This document shows positions 29,458-37,433 of a DNA stretch of 64,000 nt, in pieces. The position numbers and the translations under genes are program-made. The notes beneath the pieces are model-generated. The model saw only the letters and a program-made list of their open reading frames with translations. It ran no database searches and was not told where the DNA came from. The DNA lies in NCBI GenBank assembly GCA_963789275.1, contig CAWBKF010000033.1:1-64000 (forward strand). Reading direction: 5' to 3'. Every line of letters starts with the position of its first letter. The stretch's first letter is position 1. The DNA comes from DAHUYF01 sp963789275 (lineage in GTDB: Bacteria; Pseudomonadota; Alphaproteobacteria; ATCC43930; CGMCC-115725).

Positions 29458-29751
29458 TCAGAAGAGATCGGAGAACTGGAAACTGTAGTCCTTGCACCGC
29501 GCCTCCTCATCGACGATCTGCATGTTCGCCTCGGCGGCCAGCGTCTCGACCTTCACCGTGTCATAGCCGAGGGTGCAGATTTGATTGAGCTTCCAATCGA
29601 GGAACTGCCGCATCTCGTCATCCGCCTGGGCGGAGGACGCGCCGGCGGCGCGGTCGCCGGAGACGCCGAAGACGAGGCGGTCGGGCGGATGCGGCGTGGA
29701 GCAGGCGCTCGCGACGAAGGCAATCGCGGCGATCGGGAGCCAACGGTGCAT
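29458..29751 (-). CDS. Small putative lipoprotein upstream of fabD
   Basis: A 97-residue protein with a lipoprotein signal (MHRWLPIAAIAFVASAC; lipobox VASAC) and a mature part with DDEMRQFLDWKLNQICTLGYDTVKVETLAAE and a C-terminal EARCKDYSFQFSDLF. Two further cysteines may form a disulfide. It seems to be in one transcript with fabD. I do not recognise the family and assign no function. Confidence 0.6.
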   Translation of the reverse strand: MHRWLPIAAIAFVASACSTPHPPDRLVFGVSGDRAAGASSAQADDEMRQFLDWKLNQICTLGYDTVKVETLAAEANMQIVDEEARCKDYSFQFSDLF

Positions 29752-29836
29752 GGCGCTTCCTCGGCGGCAATGGCGCTCGGGGATAGCATCGCCCCGCCAC
29801 ACTGTCCAGCACGCTCGGCCGGGCCGGCTGCGACCG

Positions 29837-30055
29837 CTACTCTTCCTCCGTCTCGAGCACGCCGAAGCTCGTCGATTTGCGCGCGCTCACCGCCACGTCG
29901 AAGCCCTCCGCCGTCAGGCCGCGCCGCAACAGCTCGCGGATGGCGGAAGCCCGGCTCGGCATCCGCCGCCGGAATCGCCAATCATCGAGCGCCGCCAGCT
30001 CCTCCGGGCTCAGCATGATCTGCAAGCGCTGGGATCGTGAGAGGTCCTGTGTCAT
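29837..30055 (-). CDS. Ribbon-helix-helix-like small protein
   Basis: A 72-residue protein. RSQRLQIMLSPEELAALDDW would form the beta strand and first helix, and ASAIRELLRRGLTAEG the second helix of a ribbon-helix-helix (CopG/Arc-like) DNA-binding fold. ATG 30055 is preferred because it starts just before the fold. No toxin gene is adjacent, so it is more likely a stand-alone regulator than an antitoxin. Confidence 0.65.
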   Translation of the reverse strand: MTQDLSRSQRLQIMLSPEELAALDDWRFRRRMPSRASAIRELLRRGLTAEGFDVAVSARKSTSFGVLETEEE

Positions 30056-30077
30056 GGGCGTTCCGCATCGACAACGT

Positions 30078-30106
30078 CTTTTAGCTATTTTCGTATTAAG
30101 CGTCAA
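30078..30106 (-). promoter_or_regulatory. Promoter of the ribbon-helix-helix gene
   Basis: Minus-strand TTGACG (30106-30101), 17 bases, then TAAAAG (30083-30078), 23 bases before the ATG. It lies in an AT-rich stretch unlike its surroundings. Confidence 0.5.
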
Positions 30107-30171
30107 TTACTCATTTTACACTATGAGCATGTTAGTCTCATGGGGCGCGGGGCGCGCGCGCCGGGGCGGGC

Positions 30172-30199
30172 TTGCAGCCCGGCGCGCTTCCTGTATAGT
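30172..30199 (+). promoter_or_regulatory. Promoter of the rpsF-rpsR-rplI operon
   Basis: TTGCAG (30172-30177), 16 bases, TATAGT (30194-30199). Transcription would start near 30206, giving a leader of about 95 bases before rpsF. Confidence 0.6.
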
Positions 30200-30212
30200 C
30201 CGCGGCCTCCTT

Positions 30213-30262
30213 GCCGGCCGGTGCCGGCTAGGTCCGGGCGGCTGACTGTCGGATCCTCCGAC
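30213..30262 (+). promoter_or_regulatory. Structured leader of rpsF, candidate S6:S18 autoregulatory site
   Basis: Two perfect hairpins are visible: GCCGGC-CGGT-GCCGGC (30213-30228) and GTCGGA-TCC-TCCGAC (30248-30262); GGCTG and CAGCGCC around the second could extend it with a bulge. In several bacteria the S6:S18 pair represses its operon through an rpsF leader hairpin rich in CCG. That this leader works so is inference. Confidence 0.35.
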
Positions 30263-30301
30263 CAGCGCCGGGCCGCGAACAGCCATAGGGAGCTCTTCTG
30301 C

Positions 30302-30739
30302 ATGCCTTTCTATGAAAACGTCTTCATTGCGCGCCAGGACATCTCGGCCACGCAGGTCGAGGCGCTGGCCGACGCGCTCACCACCGTGGTGACCGAGCAA
30401 GGCGGCCAGATCACCAAGCGCGAATATTGGGGCCTGCGCAACCTCTCCTACCGCGTGAAAAAGAACCGCAAGGGCCATTACGTGCTGTTCAATCTCGACG
30501 CGCCGCCCAAGGCGGTGAACGAGCTCGAACGCACCATGCGCATCAACGAGGATGTCATCCGCTACCTCACGGTGCGGGTCGAGGCGCTCGAGGAAGGCCC
30601 GTCGGTGGTGATGCAGAACCGCGGGCGTGGCGAGGAGCGCGACCGCGACCGTGAGCGCGGCGGCCGGCGCGGCGGCTATGGTGATCGCGACCGCGACGAG
30701 GCACCGCCGCCCCGCGTCATTGAAGGAGTCGAGGAATGA
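30302..30739 (+). CDS. rpsF: 30S ribosomal protein S6
   Basis: A 145-residue S6 that pairs with S18 on the 30S platform. The fold is recognisable from MPFYENVFIARQDIS, ITKREYWGLRNLSYRVKKN and GHYVLFNLDAP. A charged C-terminal tail (ERDRDRERGGRRGGYGDRDR) extends beyond the core, common in alphaproteobacteria. The stop overlaps the rpsR start (ATGA). Confidence 0.98.
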   Translation: MPFYENVFIARQDISATQVEALADALTTVVTEQGGQITKREYWGLRNLSYRVKKNRKGHYVLFNLDAPPKAVNELERTMRINEDVIRYLTVRVEALEEGPSVVMQNRGRGEERDRDRERGGRRGGYGDRDRDEAPPPRVIEGVEE

Positions 30740-31002
30740 GCGACAGTCAGACTTCCGGCGGCGGCGGCCGCCCGGCGGCGCGGCGTCCGTTCTTCCGCCG
30801 GCGCAAATCCTGCCCGTTCTCCGGGCCGCATGCGCCCAAGATCGACTACAAGGACGTGAAGCTGCTGCAACGCTTCGTCTCCGAGCGCGGCAAGATCGTG
30901 CCGAGCCGCATCACGGCAGTGTCGACCAAGAAGCAGCGCGAGCTCGCCCAGGCGATCAAGCGCGCGCGCTTCCTTGGCCTCCTGCCCTACAGCGTGCAAT
31001 AG
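30736..31002 (+). CDS. rpsR: 30S ribosomal protein S18
   Basis: An 88-residue S18. The conserved block RKSCPFSGPHAPKIDYKDVKLLQRF is split here as RKSCPFSG and IDYKDVKLLQRF, followed by the signature GKIVPSRITAVSTKKQRELA and IKRARFLGLLPY. Translation is coupled to rpsF. Confidence 0.98.
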   Translation: MSDSQTSGGGGRPAARRPFFRRRKSCPFSGPHAPKIDYKDVKLLQRFVSERGKIVPSRITAVSTKKQRELAQAIKRARFLGLLPYSVQ

Positions 31003-31011
31003 GAGCAGCTC

Positions 31012-31600
31012 ATGGTCGAAGTGATCCTGCTCGAGCGCGTCGAGAAGCTGGGCCAGATGGGCCAGGTCGTCAAAGTGCGGCCCGGCTTTGCACGCAACTA
31101 CCTGCTGCCGCAGAAAAAGGCGCTGCGCGCAACCAAAGAGAACATGGCCTATTTCGAAAAGCAGCGCGCCCAGCTCGAGACCCAGAACCTCGCCCGCCGC
31201 AGCGACGCAGAGCACGTGGCGAAGAAACTCGACGGCCTCTCCGTCGTGATCATCCGCCAGGCCGGCGAAAGCGGCCAGCTTTACGGCTCCGTCACCGCCC
31301 GCGACATCGCCGATGCCGTCACCGCGGCGGGTTTCACCGTCGGCCGCAGCCAGGTCGTGCTCGACAAGGCGATCAAGACCCTCGGCCTCTATCCGCAGCG
31401 CGTCGTGCTCCACCCGGAAGTCGCGGTGTCCGTCACTGTCAATGTGGCGCAATCCGCCGAGGAGGCGGAGATGCAAGCCAAGGGCGTCGATCCCGTGCGG
31501 TTGGCGCAGGAAGCCGCCGCGCGCGACGTCTTCACCGCCGCGGACGCGGTCGCCGCGTCGGCGCCCGGAAGCCGGCGTGCCTGCCGCCGAGACAGAATAG
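31012..31600 (+). CDS. rplI: 50S ribosomal protein L9 (+1 frameshift near the end)
   Basis: About 195 residues. N-terminal domain MVEVILLERVEKLGQMGQVV with RPGFARNYLLPQKKAL, a connecting helix, and the C-terminal domain (GESGQLYGSVTARDIADAV). Near the end, CCC at 31564-31566 should be CC: this gives APEAGVPAAETE and a stop at 31598-31600. As given the frame runs on to 31668 with an unrelated Arg/Ser-rich tail. Confidence 0.95.
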
Positions 31601-31664
31601 GCCTCTCCTCTCGTAGCGTCTCCTCCGCCGACCTTCCGCCGCCAGGCGGGGGGTCGCGTCGTCT

Positions 31665-32138
31665 CTAGCCCTCGGCAAGCCGCGTCTTGATGCTGATCTC
31701 CGACGTCAGGGTGCGGTGGACCGGGCATTTCTCGGCGATGCTCAGCAGCTGAGCGCGCTGCGCCGCATCGAGCGGTCCCTCGAGCTCGATCTCGCGCTCG
31801 ATGCGGTCGATGAGGCCAAGCTTGGTCTCGCATTCCGCACAATCCTCGGCGTGGATCCGGCCGTGGCGCAACGTGACGGTGATGCGCGACAGCGGCCATT
31901 GCTTGCGCCGCGCATAGAGCCTGAGCGTCATCGAGGTGCAGGCGCCGAGGCTCATCAGCAACAGCTCGTAGGGATTGGGCCCGGCATCGTCGCCGCCCTG
32001 GCCGGCAGGCTCATCGGCCAGCAGTTCGTGGCGGCCGTCGAGCAGGCGCTGCTGCAGCAGCCCCTCGCCGCTCTCCGTCACCACCACCGTGCCGGGCGCA
32101 ACCGCCGGCTCGTCCCTCGCAGCAGCGTCCTTGCCCAT
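31665..32138 (-). CDS. OsmC family protein
   Basis: A 157-residue OsmC/Ohr-fold protein. The two redox cysteines are in LLMSLGACTSMTLRLYA and IAEKCPVHRTL. Members reduce organic peroxides or bind small ligands. The middle DCAECETK gives extra cysteines. ATG 32138 is preferred over 32144 because GGGAG lies six bases before it. It is divergent from the aldo/keto reductase, separated by about 95 bp. Confidence 0.88.
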   Translation of the reverse strand: MGKDAAARDEPAVAPGTVVVTESGEGLLQQRLLDGRHELLADEPAGQGGDDAGPNPYELLLMSLGACTSMTLRLYARRKQWPLSRITVTLRHGRIHAEDCAECETKLGLIDRIEREIELEGPLDAAQRAQLLSIAEKCPVHRTLTSEISIKTRLAEG

Positions 32139-32232
32139 TGCCATCTCCCATCGGTGCCGTCCGATCGGCGGAGCTTGCCGCGGCCGGCGCGTTAAGCCAA
32201 ATGAACTTGGCGGGATCACGATGGAGGCTCTC

Positions 32233-33066
32233 ATGCGACGGCTGCGCCTGCCCGGCGGCGACGATATCCCGGTGCTGGGTCTTGGCACCTGGGGGATGGG
32301 CGAGGCGCGCACGCGCGGCGCCGACATGGTGGCGGCGCTGGCGCTCGGCCTCGATCTCGGCATGACGCTGATCGATACCGCCGAAATGTATGGCGAAGGC
32401 GGCGCCGAAGAGGTGGTGGGCAAGGCGATCGCCGGCCGGCGCGACGAGGTCTTCCTGGTCAGCAAGGTCTATCCGCACAATGCCACCCGCCGAGGCACCG
32501 TCGCCGCCTGCGAGCGCAGCCTGAAGCGACTGGCCACCGACCGGATCGACCTCTATCTGCTGCATTGGCGCGGCGAGGTGCCGCTGGCCGAGACCCTCGA
32601 GGGCTTCGAGACGCTGCGGCGCAGCGGCAAGATCCGGCATTTCGGCGTCAGCAATTTCGACATCGACGACATGCGGGAGCTGTGGCGGCTCGTCGGCGGC
32701 GACCGCGTGGAGACCAACCAGCTGCTCTACAATCTCGGCCGTCGCGGCATCGAATGGGAGCTGCTGCCGCAGCTTCGCCGTCACCATGTGCCGGTCATGG
32801 CCTATTCGCCGATCGAGCAAGGCAGGCTGCTCGGCAAGCGCGGGCTTGCCGCCATCGCCAAGCGCCGTGGCGCCACCCCTGCGCAGGTAGCGCTCGCATG
32901 GCTGCTGCACCAGGAAGGTGTTATTGCGATCCCCAAAGCCGCGCGCCCGCAGCATATCCGCGAGAATCGGGGTGCCCTCGACCTGACACTCTCGCCCGAG
33001 GATATGGCCGAGCTCGACGCGGCTTTCCCGCCGCCGACCGGTCCCGAGCCGCTGGCCATGCTGTAA
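32233..33066 (+). CDS. Aldo/keto reductase
   Basis: A 277-residue NADPH-dependent reductase with a TIM barrel. The tetrad can be placed: Asp in TLIDTAEMYGEG (with the Tyr), Lys in LVSKVYP and His in LYLLHWRG. IRHFGVSNFD and AIPKAARPQHIREN are the cofactor-site motifs. ATG 32233 follows GGAG by six bases; an in-frame ATG at 32221 is the alternative. The substrate is unknown. Confidence 0.88.
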   Translation: MRRLRLPGGDDIPVLGLGTWGMGEARTRGADMVAALALGLDLGMTLIDTAEMYGEGGAEEVVGKAIAGRRDEVFLVSKVYPHNATRRGTVAACERSLKRLATDRIDLYLLHWRGEVPLAETLEGFETLRRSGKIRHFGVSNFDIDDMRELWRLVGGDRVETNQLLYNLGRRGIEWELLPQLRRHHVPVMAYSPIEQGRLLGKRGLAAIAKRRGATPAQVALAWLLHQEGVIAIPKAARPQHIRENRGALDLTLSPEDMAELDAAFPPPTGPEPLAML

Positions 33067-33089
33067 GCGCGCAGCTCTCATCTCGGCTC

Positions 33090-33119
33090 TTGTCTTGGGG
33101 CGGCGAATTGCGGGATAGT
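33090..33119 (+). promoter_or_regulatory. Weak candidate promoter of cfa
   Basis: TTGTCT (33090-33095), an 18-base spacer, then GATAGT (33114-33119), about 50 bases before the cfa ATG. Confidence 0.3.
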
Positions 33120-33170
33120 TTAAGGAATACAATGAGTTGCGGTCGCGGCAGTTCGGAAGGAAGGTACCCG

Positions 33171-34400
33171 ATGCTGTTGTCCCACCTGCTCCGTCACCTC
33201 GTGCGCCGCGGCACGCTCCGCATCATCGACGCCCACGGCACGGTCCACAGCTTCACCGGCGAGCCCGGCCCGGTCATCACCGTGCGGCTGCGCGATGCCG
33301 CGCTCGGCCGCAAGCTGTTCCTCAACCCGCGCCTCCATCTCGGCGAGGCCTTCATGGACGGCACGCTGACGGTCGAGGATGCCGGCCTTTACGATTTCCT
33401 CGACTTCATCGCCGTCAACATGAACCTGGCGCCGCGCACGCTGCTGACGCCGCTCTATGACGGATTCGGCCGCGCCTTCCGCGTCTTCCAGCAATACAAT
33501 CCCCTGCACCGCGCGCGCGAGAACGTGGCGCATCACTACGATCTCTCGGACGTGCTCTACGATCTCTTCCTCGACAGCGACCGGCAATACTCCTGCGCTT
33601 ATTTCCTGGCGCCCGACCAGACGATCGAGGAAGCGCAGGCCAACAAGAAGCGCCATATCGCGGCGAAGCTGCTGCTCCAGCCAGGGCAGCGCGTGCTCGA
33701 TATCGGCAGCGGCTGGGGCGGCCTCGCGCTCTATCTCGCGCGCGAATGCGGCGTCTCCGTCACCGGCCTCACCCTTTCGACCGAACAGCTCAAAGTGGCG
33801 CAGCGCCGCGCCGCCGATGCCGGCCTTGCCGACCGCGTGCGCTTCGAGCTGCTCGACTACCGCGAGGCCACCGGGCAATACGATCGCATCGTCTCGGTCG
33901 GCATGTTCGAGCATGTCGGCGTCGTGCATTACTCGGCCTTTTTTGCCAAGGTGAAGCAGCTGCTCGCCGAAGACGGGGTCGCGCTGCTGCATTCGATCGG
34001 CCGGCAAGACGGCCCGGGCATCACCAACCCCTGGATCCGCAAATACATCTTCCCCGGCGGCTACTCGCCGGCGGTGTCGGAGGTCGTGCCGGTGGTGGAG
34101 CGCACCGGCCTCTGGATCACCGACATCGAGATCCTGCGGCTGCACTATGCCGAGACGCTGCGCGCCTGGCGCCAGCGCTTCAACGCCAACCGCGAGCGCG
34201 TGCGCGTGCTCTATGACGAGCGCTTCTGCCGCATGTGGGAGTTCTATCTGGCCGGCTCCGAGATCGCCTTCCGCCACCAGGGGCACATGAATTTCCAGAT
34301 GCAGCTCGCCAAGCGCGTCGACACCGTGCCGCTGACGCGCGACTACGTGACCGATTGGGAGCGCGACCATCGCCCGGCGGCAGCGGAGCGTGCCGCCTAA
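33171..34400 (+). CDS. cfa: Cyclopropane-fatty-acyl-phospholipid synthase
   Basis: A 409-residue methyltransferase adding a methylene bridge to unsaturated acyl chains of membrane phospholipids. The N-terminal lipid-binding domain is followed by YDLSDVLYDLFLDSDRQYSCAY (split: YDLSDVLYDLFLD, YSCAYF), the SAM motif VLDIGSGWGGLALYLA, and the C-terminal YIFPGGYSPAVSE. ATG 33171 has GGAAGGAAGG upstream; an earlier in-frame ATG is at 33132. Confidence 0.95.
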   Translation: MLLSHLLRHLVRRGTLRIIDAHGTVHSFTGEPGPVITVRLRDAALGRKLFLNPRLHLGEAFMDGTLTVEDAGLYDFLDFIAVNMNLAPRTLLTPLYDGFGRAFRVFQQYNPLHRARENVAHHYDLSDVLYDLFLDSDRQYSCAYFLAPDQTIEEAQANKKRHIAAKLLLQPGQRVLDIGSGWGGLALYLARECGVSVTGLTLSTEQLKVAQRRAADAGLADRVRFELLDYREATGQYDRIVSVGMFEHVGVVHYSAFFAKVKQLLAEDGVALLHSIGRQDGPGITNPWIRKYIFPGGYSPAVSEVVPVVERTGLWITDIEILRLHYAETLRAWRQRFNANRERVRVLYDERFCRMWEFYLAGSEIAFRHQGHMNFQMQLAKRVDTVPLTRDYVTDWERDHRPAAAERAA

Positions 34401-34579
34401 GCGAACTCGCGAAGCGAATTCGTCCGCGGCGCGGGGTTGACCGGGCCGCGCACGACGCGCAGAGTTTGCATTGTCACGAAGAGATCGGGTGAGACGCCGG
34501 CAAGGGCCGGCACGGGCTCCGCCAGGGGACCGCGGGTGACGGTGCGTTCGGGAACAACACTGAAGGTGACGGCGGGCAT
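34397..34579 (-). CDS. Possible small protein, doubtful
   Basis: A 60-codon frame (MPAVTFSVVPERTVTRGPLA...) fills part of the gap after cfa and overlaps the cfa stop. It has mixed composition and no recognisable domain. It may be a chance frame in GC-rich DNA. Confidence 0.2.
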   Translation of the reverse strand: MPAVTFSVVPERTVTRGPLAEPVPALAGVSPDLFVTMQTLRVVRGPVNPAPRTNSLREFA

Positions 34580-34642
34580 GATCCCGCAAGGCCGATGATG
34601 TCTCGCCGCAACGCGATCGCCCGGGAGCAATTGCCGCAATCG

Positions 34643-34658
34643 CTAACGACTCGTTAAC
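34643..34658 (+). promoter_or_regulatory. CtrA-box-like palindrome containing a GANTC (CcrM) site
   Basis: CTAA-CGACTCG-TTAAC matches the CtrA consensus TTAA-N7-TTAA(C) with one mismatch, and its core TAACGA-C-TCGTTA is a perfect palindrome holding GACTC, a CcrM methylation site. It lies about 95 bases before the proposed dnaB -35 box. Confidence 0.4.
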
Positions 34659-34750
34659 GCGCGCGGCAGTCCACGACAGGACCCAACCCTCGGGCGTCCC
34701 CGCCTTCCACAGCCTGTGCATGGAATTGCCATGTCTTCTGGCGACCCGAA

Positions 34751-34780
34751 TTGGTAACATTAAGCATAAATTTGGATAAT
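34751..34780 (+). promoter_or_regulatory. Promoter of dnaB
   Basis: TTGGTA (34751-34756), 18 bases, GATAAT (34775-34780), ending eight bases before the dnaB ATG. This predicts a leaderless or nearly leaderless transcript; no Shine-Dalgarno is seen before the ATG, consistent with that. Confidence 0.5.
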
Positions 34781-34788
34781 CTACATTG

Positions 34789-36321
34789 ATGGAAAACGTT
34801 GTCCCTGCCGCCGTTCCCTCGAATGTAACGCCGTTGCGCGAGGGTGGTGGTCTCTACCGCACACCGCCGCACAACAGCGAGGCCGAGCAGGCGCTGCTCG
34901 GCGCCATCCTGCTGAACAACGCGGCCTTCCACCGAGTGGCCGAGTTCCTGCTGCCGGAGCATTTCGCCGAAGGCGTCCACGGCCGCATCTACACCGCCAT
35001 CGCCAAGCTGCTCGAACGCGGACAGCTCGCGAGCCCGGTGACGCTGAAGAACCTGTTCGACCAGGACGGCGCGCTGGCCGAGATCGGCGGCGCGCAATAT
35101 CTGGCGCGCCTCGCCACCTCGGCGGGGGTCATCATCAACGCCGCGGATTACGGCCGCACCATCCACGACCTCTATCTGCGCCGCCAGCTCATCAATATCG
35201 GCGAGGACACCGTCAACGACGCCTATAACCACGATCTCGACCGGGCGGCGGCGGCGCAGATCGAGCAGGCGGAGAAAAAGCTCTTCGATCTCGCCGAAAG
35301 CGGCCAATACGAGGGCGGGTTCCGCGCCTTCAGCCAGGCGCTCACCGAGGCCATCGCCATGGCCGAGACCGCGTTCAAGCGCGGCGGCCGCACCACCGGC
35401 GTCTCCACCGGCTTCACCGATCTCGACAAGCTGCTGGGCGGGCTGCACCCGTCGGACCTCGTCGTGCTCGCCGGCCGGCCGTCGATGGGCAAGACGGCGC
35501 TCGCGACCAATATCGCCTTCAACGCCGCCAAGGCCTATCGCCCGACCCGAGCCGCCGACGGCAGGCTCATGGCCGAGGACGGCGCGGTCGCGGGCTTCTT
35601 CTCGCTGGAGATGTCGGCCGAGCAGCTGGCAACGCGCGTGCTGTCGGAGGAGTCGGGGGTCGCCTCCGACCGGATCCGCCGCGGCGAGGTCTCGCATGAT
35701 GATTTCGGCAGGTTCGTCCAGGCGAGCCAGAAGCTCGCCTCGGTGCCGCTGTTCATCGACGACACGCCGGCGCTCAGCATCGCGGGCCTGCGCATCCGCG
35801 CCCGCCGCCTGATGCGGCAGCAAGGGCTGGGCCTCATCATCGTCGACTACCTGCAGCTGCTGCGCGGCAGCGGCGACAGCGCCGAGAACCGCGTGCAGGA
35901 GATCTCCGAGATCACGCGCGGCCTCAAGGCGCTGGCCAAGGAGCTGAACGTGCCGGTGCTGGCGCTGTCGCAGCTGTCGCGCGCCGTCGAGCAGCGCGAG
36001 GACAAGCGGCCGATGCTCTCCGATCTGCGCGAATCCGGCTCGATCGAGCAGGACGCGGACGTCGTCATGTTCGTCTTCCGCGAGGAGTACTATCTCAGCC
36101 GCGGCGAGCCGATGCGGCGGCCCGAGGAGAACGACGAGAAATTCAACGAGCGCTACTCCCGCTGGCAACAGCGGCTCGAGGAAGTGCACGGCACCGGCGA
36201 GGTGATCATCGCCAAGCAGCGCCACGGCCCCATCGGCAAGGTGACGCTGCGCTTCGACGGCGAGACCACCAAGTTCGACAATTTCGTGCGCGGCGACCAC
36301 ATCCCCGATGAGCGCTACTGA
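34789..36321 (+). CDS. dnaB: Replicative DNA helicase
   Basis: A 510-residue hexameric helicase that unwinds DNA at the fork. The N-terminal domain begins at PPHNSEAEQALLGAIL. The RecA-like ATPase domain has Walker A in GRPSMGKTAL, Walker B in LIIVDYLQLL and ALSQLSRAVEQREDKRP. An insertion-like AYRPTRAADGRLMAEDG follows Walker A, as in other alphaproteobacteria. No intein. The 3' end overlaps alr by 14 bases. Confidence 0.97.
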   Translation: MENVVPAAVPSNVTPLREGGGLYRTPPHNSEAEQALLGAILLNNAAFHRVAEFLLPEHFAEGVHGRIYTAIAKLLERGQLASPVTLKNLFDQDGALAEIGGAQYLARLATSAGVIINAADYGRTIHDLYLRRQLINIGEDTVNDAYNHDLDRAAAAQIEQAEKKLFDLAESGQYEGGFRAFSQALTEAIAMAETAFKRGGRTTGVSTGFTDLDKLLGGLHPSDLVVLAGRPSMGKTALATNIAFNAAKAYRPTRAADGRLMAEDGAVAGFFSLEMSAEQLATRVLSEESGVASDRIRRGEVSHDDFGRFVQASQKLASVPLFIDDTPALSIAGLRIRARRLMRQQGLGLIIVDYLQLLRGSGDSAENRVQEISEITRGLKALAKELNVPVLALSQLSRAVEQREDKRPMLSDLRESGSIEQDADVVMFVFREEYYLSRGEPMRRPEENDEKFNERYSRWQQRLEEVHGTGEVIIAKQRHGPIGKVTLRFDGETTKFDNFVRGDHIPDERY

Positions 36322-37432
36322 GCGGCCGTCGCGTGCGCTCGCCCGTGCCGGCGCCGTCCTGGAGATCGACCTCGCCGGCATCGCCGAGAACTGGCGGCGT
36401 CTGGCCGGCGCGCTGAAGCCCGGCAGCACCTGCGCCGCGGTCGTCAAGGCGGACGCCTATGGCCTCGGCATGGCACGCGTCGCGCCGTTTCTAGGCGCCG
36501 CCGGCTGCAGGCTGTTCTTCGTCGCGACGCTCGACGAGGGCATCGCGCTGCGGCACCTGCTGCCGACCGTCGAGATCGCCGTGCTGAGCGGGCTGCTGCC
36601 CGGCACCGGCGGCGAGTTCAGCCGCGCCCGCCTCATCCCCGTGCTCAACGACCTCGCCGAGATCGCCGCCTGGCGCGGGCGGGCGACCACGCGCGCGCTG
36701 CCGGCGATGATCCATGTCGATACCGGCATGACGCGGCTGGGGCTCGGCGCCGCGGCATTGGCCGAGATCGCGCGCGACCCGGCGCTGCTCGCGGGACTCG
36801 AGCTGCGCGCCATCATCAGCCACCTCGCCTGCGACGAGGATGCGACGCATCCGCTCAACGCCCGCCAGCTCGCCGATTTCCGCGCCGCGCTGGCCATCCT
36901 GCCGCCGGCGCCGGCGAGCCTCGCCGCCTCCTCCGGCATCTTTCTCGGCACCGCTTTCCACTTCGATTTCGTCCGCCCCGGCGCCGCGCTCTACGGCGTG
37001 AATCCGACCCCGGGACACCCCAATCCGATGGCGCAAGTCGTTCGGGTCAAAGGCAGAATCCTGCAGGTGCGCGACGTTGACAGTGGCGTTAGCGTTGGAT
37101 ATGGTGCGGCGCACCGCATGGAGCGCGCCGGCCGCATCGCCACCGTCGCCGTCGGCTACGCCGATGGCTGGCTGAGATCGGCGAGCCACCGCGGCACCGC
37201 CGGCATCGCCGGTCAGCGAGTTCCCGTCATCGGCCGCATTTCGATGGACCTCATGACCCTTGACGTGACGGCCATCGATCCCTCGCTGACACGTGCCGGC
37301 GCCTTCGTCGATCTCATCGACGAGACTCACGGCGTCGACGAGGCCGCGGCCAATGCCGGCACGATCGGCTACGAGATTCTGACCGCGCTCGGCCGGCGCT
37401 ATCATCGCATCTACCGCGGCGCGGCCGTCTGA
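36308..37432 (+). CDS. alr: Alanine racemase
   Basis: A 374-residue fold-type III PLP enzyme giving D-alanine for peptidoglycan. PLP lysine is in VVKADAYGLG, and the opposing catalytic tyrosine in VSVGYGAAHRMER. GRISMDLMTLDVT is conserved. It overlaps dnaB by 14 bases and mlaE starts one base after its stop. Confidence 0.96.
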   Translation: MSATERPSRALARAGAVLEIDLAGIAENWRRLAGALKPGSTCAAVVKADAYGLGMARVAPFLGAAGCRLFFVATLDEGIALRHLLPTVEIAVLSGLLPGTGGEFSRARLIPVLNDLAEIAAWRGRATTRALPAMIHVDTGMTRLGLGAAALAEIARDPALLAGLELRAIISHLACDEDATHPLNARQLADFRAALAILPPAPASLAASSGIFLGTAFHFDFVRPGAALYGVNPTPGHPNPMAQVVRVKGRILQVRDVDSGVSVGYGAAHRMERAGRIATVAVGYADGWLRSASHRGTAGIAGQRVPVIGRISMDLMTLDVTAIDPSLTRAGAFVDLIDETHGVDEAAANAGTIGYEILTALGRRYHRIYRGAAV

Positions 37433-37433
37433 C

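Larger units (their letters stand above)
34401..34788. other. 388-bp intergenic region between cfa and dnaB
   Basis: It contains the doubtful minus-strand frame (34397-34579), a palindromic CtrA/GANTC-like site (34643-34658) and a probable dnaB promoter. No RNA gene or T-tract terminator is recognised. Confidence 0.6.

Noticed and set aside
29837..30055. Toxin-antitoxin module
   Set aside because: The ribbon-helix-helix-like gene has no adjacent small toxin gene on its strand.
31601..31668. A C-terminal extension of L9 rich in Arg and Ser
   Set aside because: Removing one C at 31564-31566 gives a normal acidic L9 end and stop at 31600.
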